Origin: Solirubrobacter phytolaccae
GTDB taxonomy: Bacteria > Actinomycetota > Thermoleophilia > Solirubrobacterales > Solirubrobacteraceae
Assembly (NCBI RefSeq): GCF_027587195.1
Contig: NZ_JAPDDP010000060.1
Coordinates: forward strand, 1-47,832
Reading direction: 5' to 3'
Length of the DNA stretch: 47,832 nucleotides
Position 1 is the first letter of the stretch. Each line of letters opens with the position of its first letter. The translations under genes were made by a program, and so were the position numbers. The notes under the pieces were generated by a model, which was given only the letters and a program-made list of their open reading frames with translations, made no database searches and was not told where the DNA came from. Below, in pieces: positions 33,202 through 41,375 of this stretch.

Positions 33202-33513
33202 GTGGCCACCGCCGACCTGACCGTGATCGCGCTCGGACGCGCCGACGTGAGCGCTTCCGTCTACATCGCCGCGATCCAGCGCCGGCTCGCGGAGCAGAAC
33301 CGCGTGAAGTACGTCATGCACGCGATGGGCACGTCGCTGGAGGGGTCGACGGCGGACATCCTCGCGCTGGTCGGCGAGCTGCACGCCGTGCCGTTCGAGC
33401 AGGGCATCCCGCGGGTCTACACCGTGCTCAAGCTCGACGAGCGGCGCGACCGGCCGGACCAGACGCTGGCCGACAAGGTCGCCTCGGTCGAGCGGCGGCT
33501 GTCGGCGTCGTGA
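33202..33513 (+). CDS. Thiamine-binding protein (MTH1187/YkoF-like)
   Basis: 103 residues: ADLTVIALGRADVSASVYIA, NRVKYVMHAMGTSLEGSTAD, and a short alpha/beta ferredoxin-like fold without a signal peptide. The family binds thiamine-like ligands as oligomers. GTG 33202 is 5 bases after the RDD stop. Its stop overlaps the GTG of the second RDD gene (GTGA), so the three genes are translated as a unit. This hints at handling of thiamine or a related solute by the RDD proteins (inference). Confidence 0.85.
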   Translation: MATADLTVIALGRADVSASVYIAAIQRRLAEQNRVKYVMHAMGTSLEGSTADILALVGELHAVPFEQGIPRVYTVLKLDERRDRPDQTLADKVASVERRLSAS

Positions 33514-33998
33514 CGGCGCCGGTCTTCGACCCGCCGCCGCGGGCCACGCTCCCACCGTTCGCGAGCTTCGGCGCCCGTGCGCTCGCCGGGATCGTCGACG
33601 CGCTTGTCATCGTCGTGCCCGTCAGCGTCGCGCTGCTCGTCCTTTCGGCCGTTCTTGGCGACGACGTCTGGAGCGTCGGGGTCGTCCCGTTGGCGCTCGT
33701 CGCCGCCGCGCTGTACTACCCGCGCACGATGGGCCGGACCGGCTCGCTGGAGGGGCAGACCTGGGGCAAGCAGATCGCCCGCATCCGCGTCCTGCGCGTC
33801 GACGGGCAGCCCGTGACCGCCGGCACCGCGGTCCTGCGCGACGTCTTCGGCAAGTGGCTCATCTTCACCGTCCTCGCCGTGATCGCGATCTTCATCCCGA
33901 CGCTCGTGAACTTCGTGCTGCCGCTGTTCGACAAGCACAAGCAGGCCCTGCACGACAAGATGGCTGCCACGGTTGTCGTTCGCGCCGACCTCGCGTAA
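33510..33998 (+). CDS. RDD-family membrane protein (2)
   Basis: 162 residues. SFGARALAGIVDALVIVVPV is the RDD first helix, followed by GQTWGKQIARIRVLRVDGQP and KQALHDKMAATVVV. It is a clear paralogue of the RDD gene at 32690-33196, with the thiamine-binding-like gene between them. GTG at 33510 overlaps the preceding TGA by four bases. Confidence 0.88.
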   Translation: MTAPVFDPPPRATLPPFASFGARALAGIVDALVIVVPVSVALLVLSAVLGDDVWSVGVVPLALVAAALYYPRTMGRTGSLEGQTWGKQIARIRVLRVDGQPVTAGTAVLRDVFGKWLIFTVLAVIAIFIPTLVNFVLPLFDKHKQALHDKMAATVVVRADLA

Positions 33999-34012
33999 AG
34001 TTCTTCTCTGTG

Positions 34013-34048
34013 ATGCACCGCCTTCACATCTTCGCCACGACCCGCTGA
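34013..34048 (+). CDS. Candidate 11-residue leader peptide upstream of rsgA
   Basis: ATG-initiated MHRLHIFATTR followed by TGA, between the second RDD gene and rsgA (127-base gap). The stop codon lies in the loop of ACCCG-CTGAA-CGGGT (34040-34054). The arrangement looks like a leader ORF with a downstream structure, but no known leader family is identified and chance is possible. Confidence 0.3.
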   Translation: MHRLHIFATTR

Positions 34049-34125
34049 ACGGGTTTCAGGCCGACGCGCCTGGAGCCCGCTCCCCGTCGTGTCCTTTTCT
34101 TGCGAATTGATGTGGAGATCCTCCG

Positions 34126-35076
34126 TTGCCATCTCAGCTCACCCGTGCGCGGGTGCTTGCGCAGTACCGCGGCCACTGGCTGGTCGCTTCCGAAGCAGAT
34201 GAGCCGCCGCAGCTCCTGACCGCCCGCGGGCGGTTGACCGAGACGCCGATCACCGGCGACTGGGTCGGCGTGGACGAGGGCGGCGCGATCGCGCACGTCT
34301 ACAACCGCACCGGGACGATCATCCGGCGCGTCCCGGGCGAGCAGGGCAAGCCCGTCTCGGCGCAGATCCTCGCGGCGAACGTCGACCTGGCGCTCGTCAC
34401 CGAGCCCCTGCCCGAGCCGAAGGCCCGACGGCTCGAGCGCTTCGCGGCGCTGGCGGCGGCCGGCGGCGTGCCGGTCGCGCTCGCGCTCACCAAGACCGAC
34501 CTCGTCGACGACGGCTACTTGACCGCCGCGCAGCTCGCGCGCCGAATGGGCGTCGCGGACGCGTTCGACGTGAGCGCGGTGACCGGCGAGGGCATCGACG
34601 CCGTGCGGTCGCTGCTCACGCCCGGGACGACCGCCGTCCTGCTCGGCGCCTCCGGCACGGGCAAGTCCACGCTCGTGAACGCGCTCCTCGGCGAGGACCG
34701 GATGAAGACGGGCGAGGTCCGCGCGTCCGACCGCCGTGGGCGCCACACCACGGTCACCCGCGAGCTGCTCACGCTCCCCGGCGGCGCGCAGCTGATCGAC
34801 ACGCCGGGCATCCGCGTGGCGGGCCTGTGGGACGGCACCGGCGAGTCCTTCGCCGACGTCGACACCCTCGCGGAGCACTGCCGCTTCGTGGACTGCGAGC
34901 ACCGCACCGAGCCGGGCTGCGCCGTCCGCGACGCGATCGACCCGGAACGGCTGGCCGCCTGGCGCAAGCTCCAGCGCGAGCTCGCGTGGGTCGAGGACCG
35001 CCGCGCGGCCCAGCGCCAACGCGACGAGTGGCACAAGCAGATCACGCGCCACATGCGCGCCAACCCCAAGCGCTGA
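34126..35076 (+). CDS. rsgA: Ribosome small-subunit biogenesis GTPase RsgA
   Basis: 316 residues, with the circularly permuted GTPase order typical of RsgA/YjeQ: N-terminal OB-like domain (about 1-75), then G4 (TKTDL), then G1 (GASGTGKSTL), then G3 (DTPGIR), and a C-terminal zinc knuckle (CRFVDCEHRTEPGC) with a basic helix. It acts late in 30S subunit maturation. TTG 34126 is used, with GGAGA about 9 bases upstream; that GGAG can pair with the CTCC four bases before the start. Followed by a GC hairpin and a tRNA gene on the other strand. Confidence 0.95.
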   Translation: MPSQLTRARVLAQYRGHWLVASEADEPPQLLTARGRLTETPITGDWVGVDEGGAIAHVYNRTGTIIRRVPGEQGKPVSAQILAANVDLALVTEPLPEPKARRLERFAALAAAGGVPVALALTKTDLVDDGYLTAAQLARRMGVADAFDVSAVTGEGIDAVRSLLTPGTTAVLLGASGTGKSTLVNALLGEDRMKTGEVRASDRRGRHTTVTRELLTLPGGAQLIDTPGIRVAGLWDGTGESFADVDTLAEHCRFVDCEHRTEPGCAVRDAIDPERLAAWRKLQRELAWVEDRRAAQRQRDEWHKQITRHMRANPKR

Positions 35077-35084
35077 AACACGCA

Positions 35085-35106
35085 AGCGCCCCGCTTCGGC
35101 GGGGCG
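35085..35106. terminator. Bidirectional hairpin terminator between rsgA and tRNA-Gly
   Basis: GCGCCCCGC-TTCG-GCGGGGCGC is a perfect 9-bp stem with a stable TTCG tetraloop, 8 bases after the rsgA stop and 3 bases beyond the tRNA 3' end. It serves either strand. Confidence 0.75.
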
Positions 35107-35109
35107 CAA

Positions 35110-35182
35110 AGCGGCGGACGGGACTCGAACCCGCCACCTACGGCTTGGGAAGCCGTCGCTCTACCAGATGAGCTACCGCCGC
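35110..35182 (-). tRNA. tRNA-Gly (anticodon CCC)
   Basis: The minus strand folds as a standard 73-nt tRNA. The acceptor stem is GCGGCGG/CCGCCGC, the D-arm has TAGCTCATCTGGTAGAGC, and the anticodon arm is ACGGC-TTCCCAA-GCCGT with anticodon CCC. The T-arm carries GTTCGAGTC and the discriminator base is U, as expected for bacterial tRNA-Gly. CCA is not encoded. Confidence 0.96.
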
Positions 35183-35226
35183 GTGGATTCGCAAGCCTAG
35201 CGCAGGGCGCGGGTACCCTGGGGCCG

Positions 35227-35772
35227 GTGCGTATGCGCGTCTTCTGGCCGGTGACTCTCGCGGCCGCTCTGCTGGTCGGCCTGCTCGCTTATGGCGTGTT
35301 CTCCAAGGGTGGGGACACGACGCTCGACGAGGCGGTCGCCAAGGGTGAGCGGCCGATGGCCCCCGTGGCCTCGCTGCCCGTGCTCGGCGCGGACGGCAGC
35401 TCCTCCCTCGCCGACTACAAGGGCAAGGTCGTCGTGCTCAACGTGTGGGCTTCGTGGTGCGACCCATGTCGCGAGGAGATGCCGCTGCTGCAGAAGACGC
35501 ACGAGAAGATCTCATCTCAGGGTGGGATGGTGCTCGGCGTGGACACGCAGGACGCGTCGACGAAGGCGCTCGAGTTCCTGAAGGAGGTCAAGGCCTCGTT
35601 CCCGAGCGTGCGTGACCGGGACCGCGAGTACGGGCGCGAGTTCGGCGTCAACGGCTATCCGGAGACGTTCATCATCGACCGCAAGGGCCGGATCGCGGCG
35701 ATGCAGCGCTTCCCCGTCGACCAGGCCTGGCTGGACAAGCACCTCCCGAAGCTGCTAGCAGAGACAGCGTGA
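35227..35772 (+). CDS. TlpA/ResA/CcmG-like membrane-anchored thioredoxin
   Basis: 181 residues: one N-terminal membrane anchor (VTLAAALLVGLLAYGVF), then a thioredoxin fold with WASWCDPCREEMP, the central insert typical of CcmG/ResA, and GVNGYPETFIIDRKG (cis-Pro loop). It keeps apocytochrome CXXCH cysteines reduced on the outer face of the membrane. GTG 35227 or ATG 35233 can start it. It overlaps ccmH by four bases (GTGA), and ccdA follows: a reductant-supply operon for cytochrome c maturation. Confidence 0.92.
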   Translation: MRMRVFWPVTLAAALLVGLLAYGVFSKGGDTTLDEAVAKGERPMAPVASLPVLGADGSSSLADYKGKVVVLNVWASWCDPCREEMPLLQKTHEKISSQGGMVLGVDTQDASTKALEFLKEVKASFPSVRDRDREYGREFGVNGYPETFIIDRKGRIAAMQRFPVDQAWLDKHLPKLLAETA

Positions 35773-36206
35773 AGTCCTTCCTCCTCGTCCTCCTGGCGGC
35801 GCTGGCGCTCGCGGCGCCCGCGCAAGCCCAGCAAGCCTCGCTCCCCGACATCGAGGACGAGGTCATGTGCGTCGAGTGCGGCACCGTGCTGAGCGTCTCG
35901 AACTCGCCCGTGGCGATGCAGGAGCGCCAGTTCATCCGCGACCAGATCGAGCTGGGCAAGAGCAAGGCCGAGATCAAGGCCGCGCTCGTGGACGAGTACG
36001 GCGAGGAGGTGCTCGCCGACCCGGGCACCGGCGGCTTCAACGCGACGCTGTGGCTCGTGCCGATCCTCGTCGCGCTGCTCGCGCTGGGCGGGATCGTGTT
36101 CGCGGTCCGCAAGTGGCGCGGCCGCACGCCCGCGACGGAGCCCGAGCTGCCGCCGCCGCTGAGTGACGAGGACGCCCGCCGCCTGGACGCGGAGCTGAGC
36201 CGATGA
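35769..36206 (+). CDS. ccmH: Cytochrome c biogenesis protein CcmH
   Basis: 145 residues. Signal/anchor MKSFLLVLLAALALAAPAQA is followed by a CcmH domain with the redox motif VMCVECGTVLSVSNSPVAMQ (CxxC) and RDQIELGKSKAEIKAALVDE. A membrane helix (WLVPILVALLALGGIVFAV) and a short cytosolic tail complete it. It reduces or presents apocytochrome cysteines to CcmF. Coupled to the genes on both sides by ATGA/GTGA-type overlaps. Confidence 0.95.
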   Translation: MKSFLLVLLAALALAAPAQAQQASLPDIEDEVMCVECGTVLSVSNSPVAMQERQFIRDQIELGKSKAEIKAALVDEYGEEVLADPGTGGFNATLWLVPILVALLALGGIVFAVRKWRGRTPATEPELPPPLSDEDARRLDAELSR

Positions 36207-36949
36207 CCGGCGGCGTCGACACCACGATCATCGCCGCGTTCGCGGTCGGCTTCATCTCCTTCATCTCGCCCTGCGTGCTGCCGCTGGTGCCGGGCTACCT
36301 GAGCGCCGTGTCCGGCTACAGCCTCGCGGACATGAAGTCCGGCGACCGCGGCCTGGCGAAGATCCTGCTGCCCGCGATCGTCTTCTGCCTGAGCTTCACG
36401 GCGGTGTTCGTCGCGCTCGGGATGACCGCGACCGGCCTCGGCTCCACGCTGCAGGACTCGCGCGGCACGCTGGACAAGATCGCGGGCGCGATCATCATCG
36501 CGCTCGGCGTCTTCTTCCTGCTCACGCCGTTCATCCCGCGCCTGAACAAGGAATGGCGCCCGGACGCGCTGATCAGCCGCGCGGGCTCCGGCGGCCCGCT
36601 GATCGCCGGCGCCGCGTTCGCGGTGGCGTGGACGCCCTGTGTCGGCCCGACGCTCGGCACGATCCTGAGCGCCGCCGCCACGCAGGACACGGTCGGCAAG
36701 GGCGGCATCCTGCTCGCGTTCTACTCCGCGGGCCTCGCGGTGCCGTTCCTGCTCACCGCGATCGCGTTCACGCGCATGACCACCGCGTTCGCCTTCCTGC
36801 GCAAGCACTACCTCGTGATCACCGCGCTCTCCGGCCTGATCCTGATCACGATGGGCGTGATGCTCTACACCGGCGAGCTCGCGAACCTGAACATCAAGGC
36901 CCAGGAATGGTTGGACGACCTGGGCCTGAACTTCTTCAAGTCCGTTTGA
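36203..36949 (+). CDS. ccdA: Cytochrome c biogenesis transmembrane protein CcdA
   Basis: 248 residues, six membrane segments, with the paired redox cysteines in FISPCVLPLVPGYLS and AWTPCVGPTLGTIL. It carries reducing power from cytosolic thioredoxin to the CcmG/ResA-like protein. Three adjacent genes (thioredoxin-like, ccmH, ccdA) overlap. The last 14 bases overlap the convergent copper-protein gene. Confidence 0.95.
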   Translation: MTGGVDTTIIAAFAVGFISFISPCVLPLVPGYLSAVSGYSLADMKSGDRGLAKILLPAIVFCLSFTAVFVALGMTATGLGSTLQDSRGTLDKIAGAIIIALGVFFLLTPFIPRLNKEWRPDALISRAGSGGPLIAGAAFAVAWTPCVGPTLGTILSAAATQDTVGKGGILLAFYSAGLAVPFLLTAIAFTRMTTAFAFLRKHYLVITALSGLILITMGVMLYTGELANLNIKAQEWLDDLGLNFFKSV

Positions 36950-38303
36950 CCTTCACGGTCTGACTCATCGTGGTCGGGTGGATGAGGCACGTGAGCTTGT
37001 ACGTGCCGGGCACGGTCGGCGTGAACGAGTACCGCCCGCGCGTGTTCCCGAGGTAGCTGGAGGAGAAGCCGCGCGGGCCGTTGGCCACGGTGACGCTGTG
37101 CGGCTCGTAGCCCGTGAACTCCCAGGTGAGCTTCTGCCCCACCCGCGCCGTGAGCCGCGGCTTCGCGAAGAACTGGTCGCCGACCTCGAGCCGCCGGCCG
37201 TCGAACGCGCGCCAGCGCCCACGCGGCGCCAGCAGCTGCGGTACGAGGCGGTCGAACACGTACGGCGCCGCGGTGTCGTAGACCGGCGGGACCGTCACCT
37301 CGCGCAGGTCGGTCGGCATCGGGCCGCACGGCGTGACGGTGTCGTCGCGGACCAGGTGCAGCGCCCAGAAGCCCATCGCGGCCACGTGGAGCTGCGCGTT
37401 CGAGTGCACCGCCTCGCGCTCGAGCGTCTCCCCCGCCGTGACCGGGATGCCCTGCAGCGTGCGGAACGTGCCGTTCGCGATCGGTCCCGGCTCGTGCAGG
37501 ATCGGGCGGATCGTGTTGTAGGGATGGTCGTCGGCGCCGTAGTACGCCTTCGCGTCGAGCAGCGTCCGGCCGCAGGTGACGCTGCGCAGCGTCTGGTTGA
37601 GCGCCCCGCCGTGATGGTGGGAGCCGCCGCCGAGGATGCGTCCGTTGAACGGCACCGTCCACGTCGAGCGGTCGCTGAAGGTCGAGCCCGGCGCGCCGCC
37701 GCCCGGCACGTCGTAGGCCATGCCGTTCATCAGATGCGCGCAGTTGCCGACGGTGATCGGGTACAGCGGCTCGCGCGGCTCGGTCGTATACCAGACCTTC
37801 GTGCGCACGAAGAAGCGCTTGGACCGCTGGTAGTGGTTCATCACCATCGTCTGCAGCGTCCAGCGCGGCGCGCTGCCGTCGTGCATGACGTTCTGGATGC
37901 CGTAGCGCGCCCGCTGCTCCGGCGGCCACGCCGCGTCGAAGCGCCCGTTCGGGTGCTCCTCCCCGCGCCCGGCGATGAAGCCGCCGCCCAGGCAGCCGCC
38001 CGGCCCCGGGTCGACCCGTCCGCCCGCGTAGTAGAGGAAGTGGTGGACCATCATCTTGTCCACCGGCAGCGGCTTCGCGTCCGGGCGCTTGGAGTCCACG
38101 AGCGCCATCTCCTGGAAGCCGAGGATGGACCCGGGCTGCGCCGGCGCGGCCTTGCCGTCCGGCTTGAGCTCGACCGTCTCGGTCCGGTGGACGTACGGCA
38201 GCGAGTCGATCGGCGGCGAGTAGAGCGTCAGGAGCTGCTCACCCGCGCTGGCGGGCGCTGCGCACAGCAGCAGGCCCAGCAGCGCCGCGAGCAGCGGTCT
38301 CAT
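36936..38303 (-). CDS. Secreted copper protein: PHM-like monooxygenase core plus C-terminal cupredoxin
   Basis: 455 residues. A signal peptide (RPLLAALLGLLLCAAPASAG) is present. The core carries His87-His88 (MMVHHFLYYAGG), His157 (MVMNHYQ), His229/His231 (GGGSHHHGGA) and Met310 (LHVAAMGFW). The order and spacing match the copper ligands of peptidylglycine alpha-hydroxylating monooxygenase (H107, H108, H172, H242/H244, M314). Residues ~375-455 form a cupredoxin with His402 (EPHSVTV), Cys439, His442 and Met446 (LTCLIHPTTM), a type I copper site. So two mononuclear coppers plus an electron-transfer copper are plausible. The assignment is from motif spacing only. It is translationally coupled to the 100-residue gene upstream (ATGA). 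Confidence 0.7.
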   Translation of the reverse strand: MRPLLAALLGLLLCAAPASAGEQLLTLYSPPIDSLPYVHRTETVELKPDGKAAPAQPGSILGFQEMALVDSKRPDAKPLPVDKMMVHHFLYYAGGRVDPGPGGCLGGGFIAGRGEEHPNGRFDAAWPPEQRARYGIQNVMHDGSAPRWTLQTMVMNHYQRSKRFFVRTKVWYTTEPREPLYPITVGNCAHLMNGMAYDVPGGGAPGSTFSDRSTWTVPFNGRILGGGSHHHGGALNQTLRSVTCGRTLLDAKAYYGADDHPYNTIRPILHEPGPIANGTFRTLQGIPVTAGETLEREAVHSNAQLHVAAMGFWALHLVRDDTVTPCGPMPTDLREVTVPPVYDTAAPYVFDRLVPQLLAPRGRWRAFDGRRLEVGDQFFAKPRLTARVGQKLTWEFTGYEPHSVTVANGPRGFSSSYLGNTRGRYSFTPTVPGTYKLTCLIHPTTMSQTVKVKRT

Positions 38304-38602
38304 CGCGCGCTGATGGCCTCGCGCAACGCGACGAAGTCCGCGTCGCTGACCGTGACGGACAGCAGCTGGTCCTGGGTGCCGGCGTAGATGACGACATCGT
38401 CGCCATCCCGGTAGCCGCCGACGACATGCCCCGCCTGGGGGCGCGTGGCGCGACCCTCCTCGGCGAGGATCGTGAACGTCTCGATCGCGGCCCGCAGGTT
38501 CGCGGCCGGGATGAAGACGCACTGCGGCCCGTTGCAGAGCACGAGGCCGCGGTTGTCCGCGTGGATGTACGGCGTGGGCAGTTTCGCGTTGACGGTGATC
38601 AT
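38300..38602 (-). CDS. Hypothetical protein, 100 residues
   Basis: MITVNAKLPTPYIHADNRG, then LVLCNGPQCVFIPAANLRAA, ending VSDADFVALREAISAR. A mixed alpha/beta soluble protein without signal peptide. Two cysteines lie close together (CNGPQC). Family unknown. It begins 3 bases after the argS stop and ends overlapping the start of the copper-protein gene, so it belongs to the same transcript. Confidence 0.7.
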   Translation of the reverse strand: MITVNAKLPTPYIHADNRGLVLCNGPQCVFIPAANLRAAIETFTILAEEGRATRPQAGHVVGGYRDGDDVVIYAGTQDQLLSVTVSDADFVALREAISAR

Positions 38603-38605
38603 GGC

Positions 38606-40234
38606 CTACATGGACTCGGGAGCGGACACACCGAGCAGCGTAAGCGCTCCGGCAAGTGTGCGTCGCGTTGCCACGCTCAGCGCGATCCGGAACGCGCGCA
38701 GCTCGGCATCGGATTCCTTGAGCACGGGCGAGTCGCGCCAGAAGGCCGAGAAGGCCTGGGCGAGCTCGAGCGCGTAGGTCGCGATCCGGTGCGGGGCGCG
38801 CCGGTCGGTCGCCTCGCGCACCTCGCCCGGAAACGCGAGCACGCGCCGGACGAGCTCGCGGTCGGCGTCGTTGAGCCCGGCCGCCGTGGCCTCGCTCGCG
38901 AGCGCCGCTTCGACCTCGCCCGCCTCCAGGTTGCGCATGATCGAAGACAGCCGCGCGTGCGCGTACTGCACGTAGTAGACGGGGTTCTCCGGGTCCTGCT
39001 TGGAGGCCAGCTCGAGGTCCAGGTCGATCGTCGAGTCGTGCGAGCGGCTGAGCATGAACCAGCGCGTCGCGTCGACGCCGATGCGCTCGATCAGCTCGGT
39101 GAGCGTGACGAAGTCGCCGGCGCGCTTGGACATCTTCGCCCGGTCGCCGCCCTCGACGATGTGCACGAACTGCAGGATCGGCACCTCGACGCGCTCGGGG
39201 TCCTCCCCCAGCGAGCTCGCGATCGCCTTCAGGCGCGCGATGTAGCCGTGGTGGTCGGCGCCGAGCACGTAGATCGCCTTGTCGAAGCCGCGGCGGAACT
39301 TGTCCTCCTGGTAGGCGACGTCGGCCGCGAAGTACGTCGGCGCGCCCGTGGAGCGCTTGAGCACGCGGTCCTTGTCGTCGCCGAACTCCGTCGTGCGCAG
39401 CCACAGCGCGCCGTCGGACTCGTACAGGTGGCCCTGCTCGCGCAGCCGGTCGAACGCGATGTCGATCGGTGACGGGCTGCCCTCGTGCAGTGAGCCCTCG
39501 AGGAAGTACGTGTCGAAGTCCACCCGGTACGCGTGCAGCGTCGTCCGGATGCCCTCCATGATCAGGCTCGAGGCCTCGGCGCCGAGTTCCTCGTCGGAGC
39601 GCTCGGCGGCGTTCGGGATCTGCTCGGCGAGCGCCTTGACGTAGTCGCCCTTGTAGCCGTCCTCGGGCACGTCCTCGCCGCGGGCGAGGGCGCCGACGGA
39701 GGCGCCCAGCCGGTCGATCTGGCCGCCCGCGTTGTTGAAGTAGTACTCGCGAGCGACGGCGTGGCCGGACAGCTCGAGCATGCGGGCGAGCGCGTCGCCG
39801 TACGCGGCGTGGCGCGCGCTCGCGGCGGTCATCGGGCCGGTCGGGTTCGCGCTGACGTACTCGACGTTGACGTTGAGCTTGACCTCGGGCTCGCCGTGAC
39901 CCCAGCCGTCGCCGGCCTGCAGGACCCCGCGCGTGGCGTCGACGTACCAGGCGTCCGCGAGGAAGACGTTCAGGAACCCCGGGCCGGCGACCTCCACGCG
40001 CTCGACGCTGGCCCCCAGGCGCTCGCTGAGCTTCACGCCGAGGCGCTCGGCGACCTCCCGCGGCGAGGCGCCCAGCGCGGGCGCCAGCAGCATCGCGGCG
40101 TTGGTCGAGTAGTCGCCGAAACCGGCCTTCTTGGGGCGCTCGAGGCTTAGCCGGCCCTTGGGCGTCGGCTCGCCGTCGCGCAGGTCGCCGGCGGCCGCCT
40201 CGACGGCCGCCCGCAGGTCGTCGATGGGATGCAC
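38606..40234 (-). CDS. argS: Arginyl-tRNA synthetase (HIGH motif replaced)
   Basis: 542 residues. The N-terminal additional domain, a class I Rossmann core and the C-terminal DALR anticodon-binding domain (YVQYAHARLSSIMRN onward) are all present. The KMSKS loop is AKMSKRAGDF (367-371). The HIGH-type signature, normally NPTGPLHVGHGR in this family, reads NPTGPMTAASAR (131-141), so both histidines are gone. EYYFNNAGGQIDRL and IYVLGADHHGYIARL are otherwise canonical. It charges tRNA-Arg. ATG 40234 starts 10 bases after the RTX1 stop. Confidence 0.93.
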   Translation of the reverse strand: MHPIDDLRAAVEAAAGDLRDGEPTPKGRLSLERPKKAGFGDYSTNAAMLLAPALGASPREVAERLGVKLSERLGASVERVEVAGPGFLNVFLADAWYVDATRGVLQAGDGWGHGEPEVKLNVNVEYVSANPTGPMTAASARHAAYGDALARMLELSGHAVAREYYFNNAGGQIDRLGASVGALARGEDVPEDGYKGDYVKALAEQIPNAAERSDEELGAEASSLIMEGIRTTLHAYRVDFDTYFLEGSLHEGSPSPIDIAFDRLREQGHLYESDGALWLRTTEFGDDKDRVLKRSTGAPTYFAADVAYQEDKFRRGFDKAIYVLGADHHGYIARLKAIASSLGEDPERVEVPILQFVHIVEGGDRAKMSKRAGDFVTLTELIERIGVDATRWFMLSRSHDSTIDLDLELASKQDPENPVYYVQYAHARLSSIMRNLEAGEVEAALASEATAAGLNDADRELVRRVLAFPGEVREATDRRAPHRIATYALELAQAFSAFWRDSPVLKESDAELRAFRIALSVATRRTLAGALTLLGVSAPESM

Positions 40235-40244
40235 GCGTATGACG

Positions 40245-41375
40245 TTAGAGGAGGCGGAACACGCCGGCTGGGGGCAGCTGGTCGTAGTCCGGATCGCACA
40301 TGCCGACGGGCGCGATCCGCACGGTCGCGGGGCGCCGCGCCGGGACCCACCGGCCGGCGACGACTCGGCGGCCGTCGACCGTCACCCGCAGGCGGCACGG
40401 GCGTCCGTAGCTCGCGCCGTCGTCCCACGTCGCTCTCAGCCGCCCGGGCCGCAGATGCAGGACCGGCCCGGCGCTCGCCACCCGCTCGCAGCCGGCCGGA
40501 ATCCGCGGCACCGTTCCCTCGTCGGCCCATACCCGGTCGCGCCCCGCGCCGCAGCGGATCACGGCGCCGGCCTCGACGCTGAAGTAGTCGTCGCCGGCGC
40601 GGCCGATCAGCGTGTCCTCCCCCTGGCCGATGAGCTTGTCGTCGCCGGCGCCGCCGTCGATCCGGTCCTTCCCGAAGCGGCCTTCGAGGCGGTTGCCCTG
40701 CGCGTCGCCGATGAGGACGTCGTCCCCGGACCCGCCGATCGCGCGCTCCAGGCTCTCGAAGACGTCCCCGTCAGGCCCGCGCCCGCGGGCGAGGTCGATC
40801 CGCAGGTCGTCCGTGCGGTCGAAGTAGTTGGCGGTGTCCGAACCGGCCCCGCCGGAGACGACGTCCGGGACCGGCTCGCGCCCGTCGTGGCCGAGCAGGA
40901 AGCGGTCATCGCCTCGCCCGCCGCTCATCCGGTCGCGCCCTGGACCGCCGTCGAGCCGGTCGTGCCCCGGGCTCCCTACGAGCGTGTCGTCGCCGTCCCC
41001 GCCGACGAGGCGCGTCGCGGTCGTCGTCTCGAGGCGGTCGTTGCCCGGGCCGCCGTAGACGCTGCCGAGCAGGTCGCTGTGGTTGACCACGGTGTCGTCG
41101 CCGTCGCCGGTGTCCACGAAGAGGTCCTGCGACCCCGGGCAGCGCACGGCCGTCGGACTCTCCGGCACGCATTCCCCCGTCGGGGCGCCGGCCGTGTCGG
41201 TGATCCGGACGTCCTTGCCGGCGGGCTCGATCGTGACCTGGTTGCGCTCGCCGGGCGCGGCGGTGAAGGCGTACGCTCCGCCGAACTTCGGATCCCAGGA
41301 GCTGGTGATCGTGCCGGCCTGAGCGGGCGCGGCGAGGCCGAGGAACGCAGCGAGGACGAGCGCGGCCCGCGTCAT
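40245..41375 (-). CDS. Secreted RTX-like calcium-binding repeat protein (1)
   Basis: 376 residues. Signal peptide MTRAALVLAAFLGLAAPAQA. A short N-terminal beta domain (FTAAPGERNQVTIEPAG) is followed by RTX-type nonapeptides (GGPGNDRLE, GGDGDDTLV, GGPGRDRMS, GGRGDDRFL, GGAGDDKLI) expected to bind calcium in a parallel beta-roll. The ~75-residue C-terminal domain begins AGPVLHLRPGRLRATWDDG. It is exported and likely acts at the surface; no catalytic domain is seen. One of three tandem paralogues; it overlaps RTX2 by four bases. Confidence 0.85.
   Translation of the reverse strand: MTRAALVLAAFLGLAAPAQAGTITSSWDPKFGGAYAFTAAPGERNQVTIEPAGKDVRITDTAGAPTGECVPESPTAVRCPGSQDLFVDTGDGDDTVVNHSDLLGSVYGGPGNDRLETTTATRLVGGDGDDTLVGSPGHDRLDGGPGRDRMSGGRGDDRFLLGHDGREPVPDVVSGGAGSDTANYFDRTDDLRIDLARGRGPDGDVFESLERAIGGSGDDVLIGDAQGNRLEGRFGKDRIDGGAGDDKLIGQGEDTLIGRAGDDYFSVEAGAVIRCGAGRDRVWADEGTVPRIPAGCERVASAGPVLHLRPGRLRATWDDGASYGRPCRLRVTVDGRRVVAGRWVPARRPATVRIAPVGMCDPDYDQLPPAGVFRLL

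Noticed and set aside
38304-39404. N-terminal extension of the copper-protein gene by 367 codons
   Set aside because: The extension lies out of frame over argS and has no homology-like sequence; a signal peptide starts at 38303.
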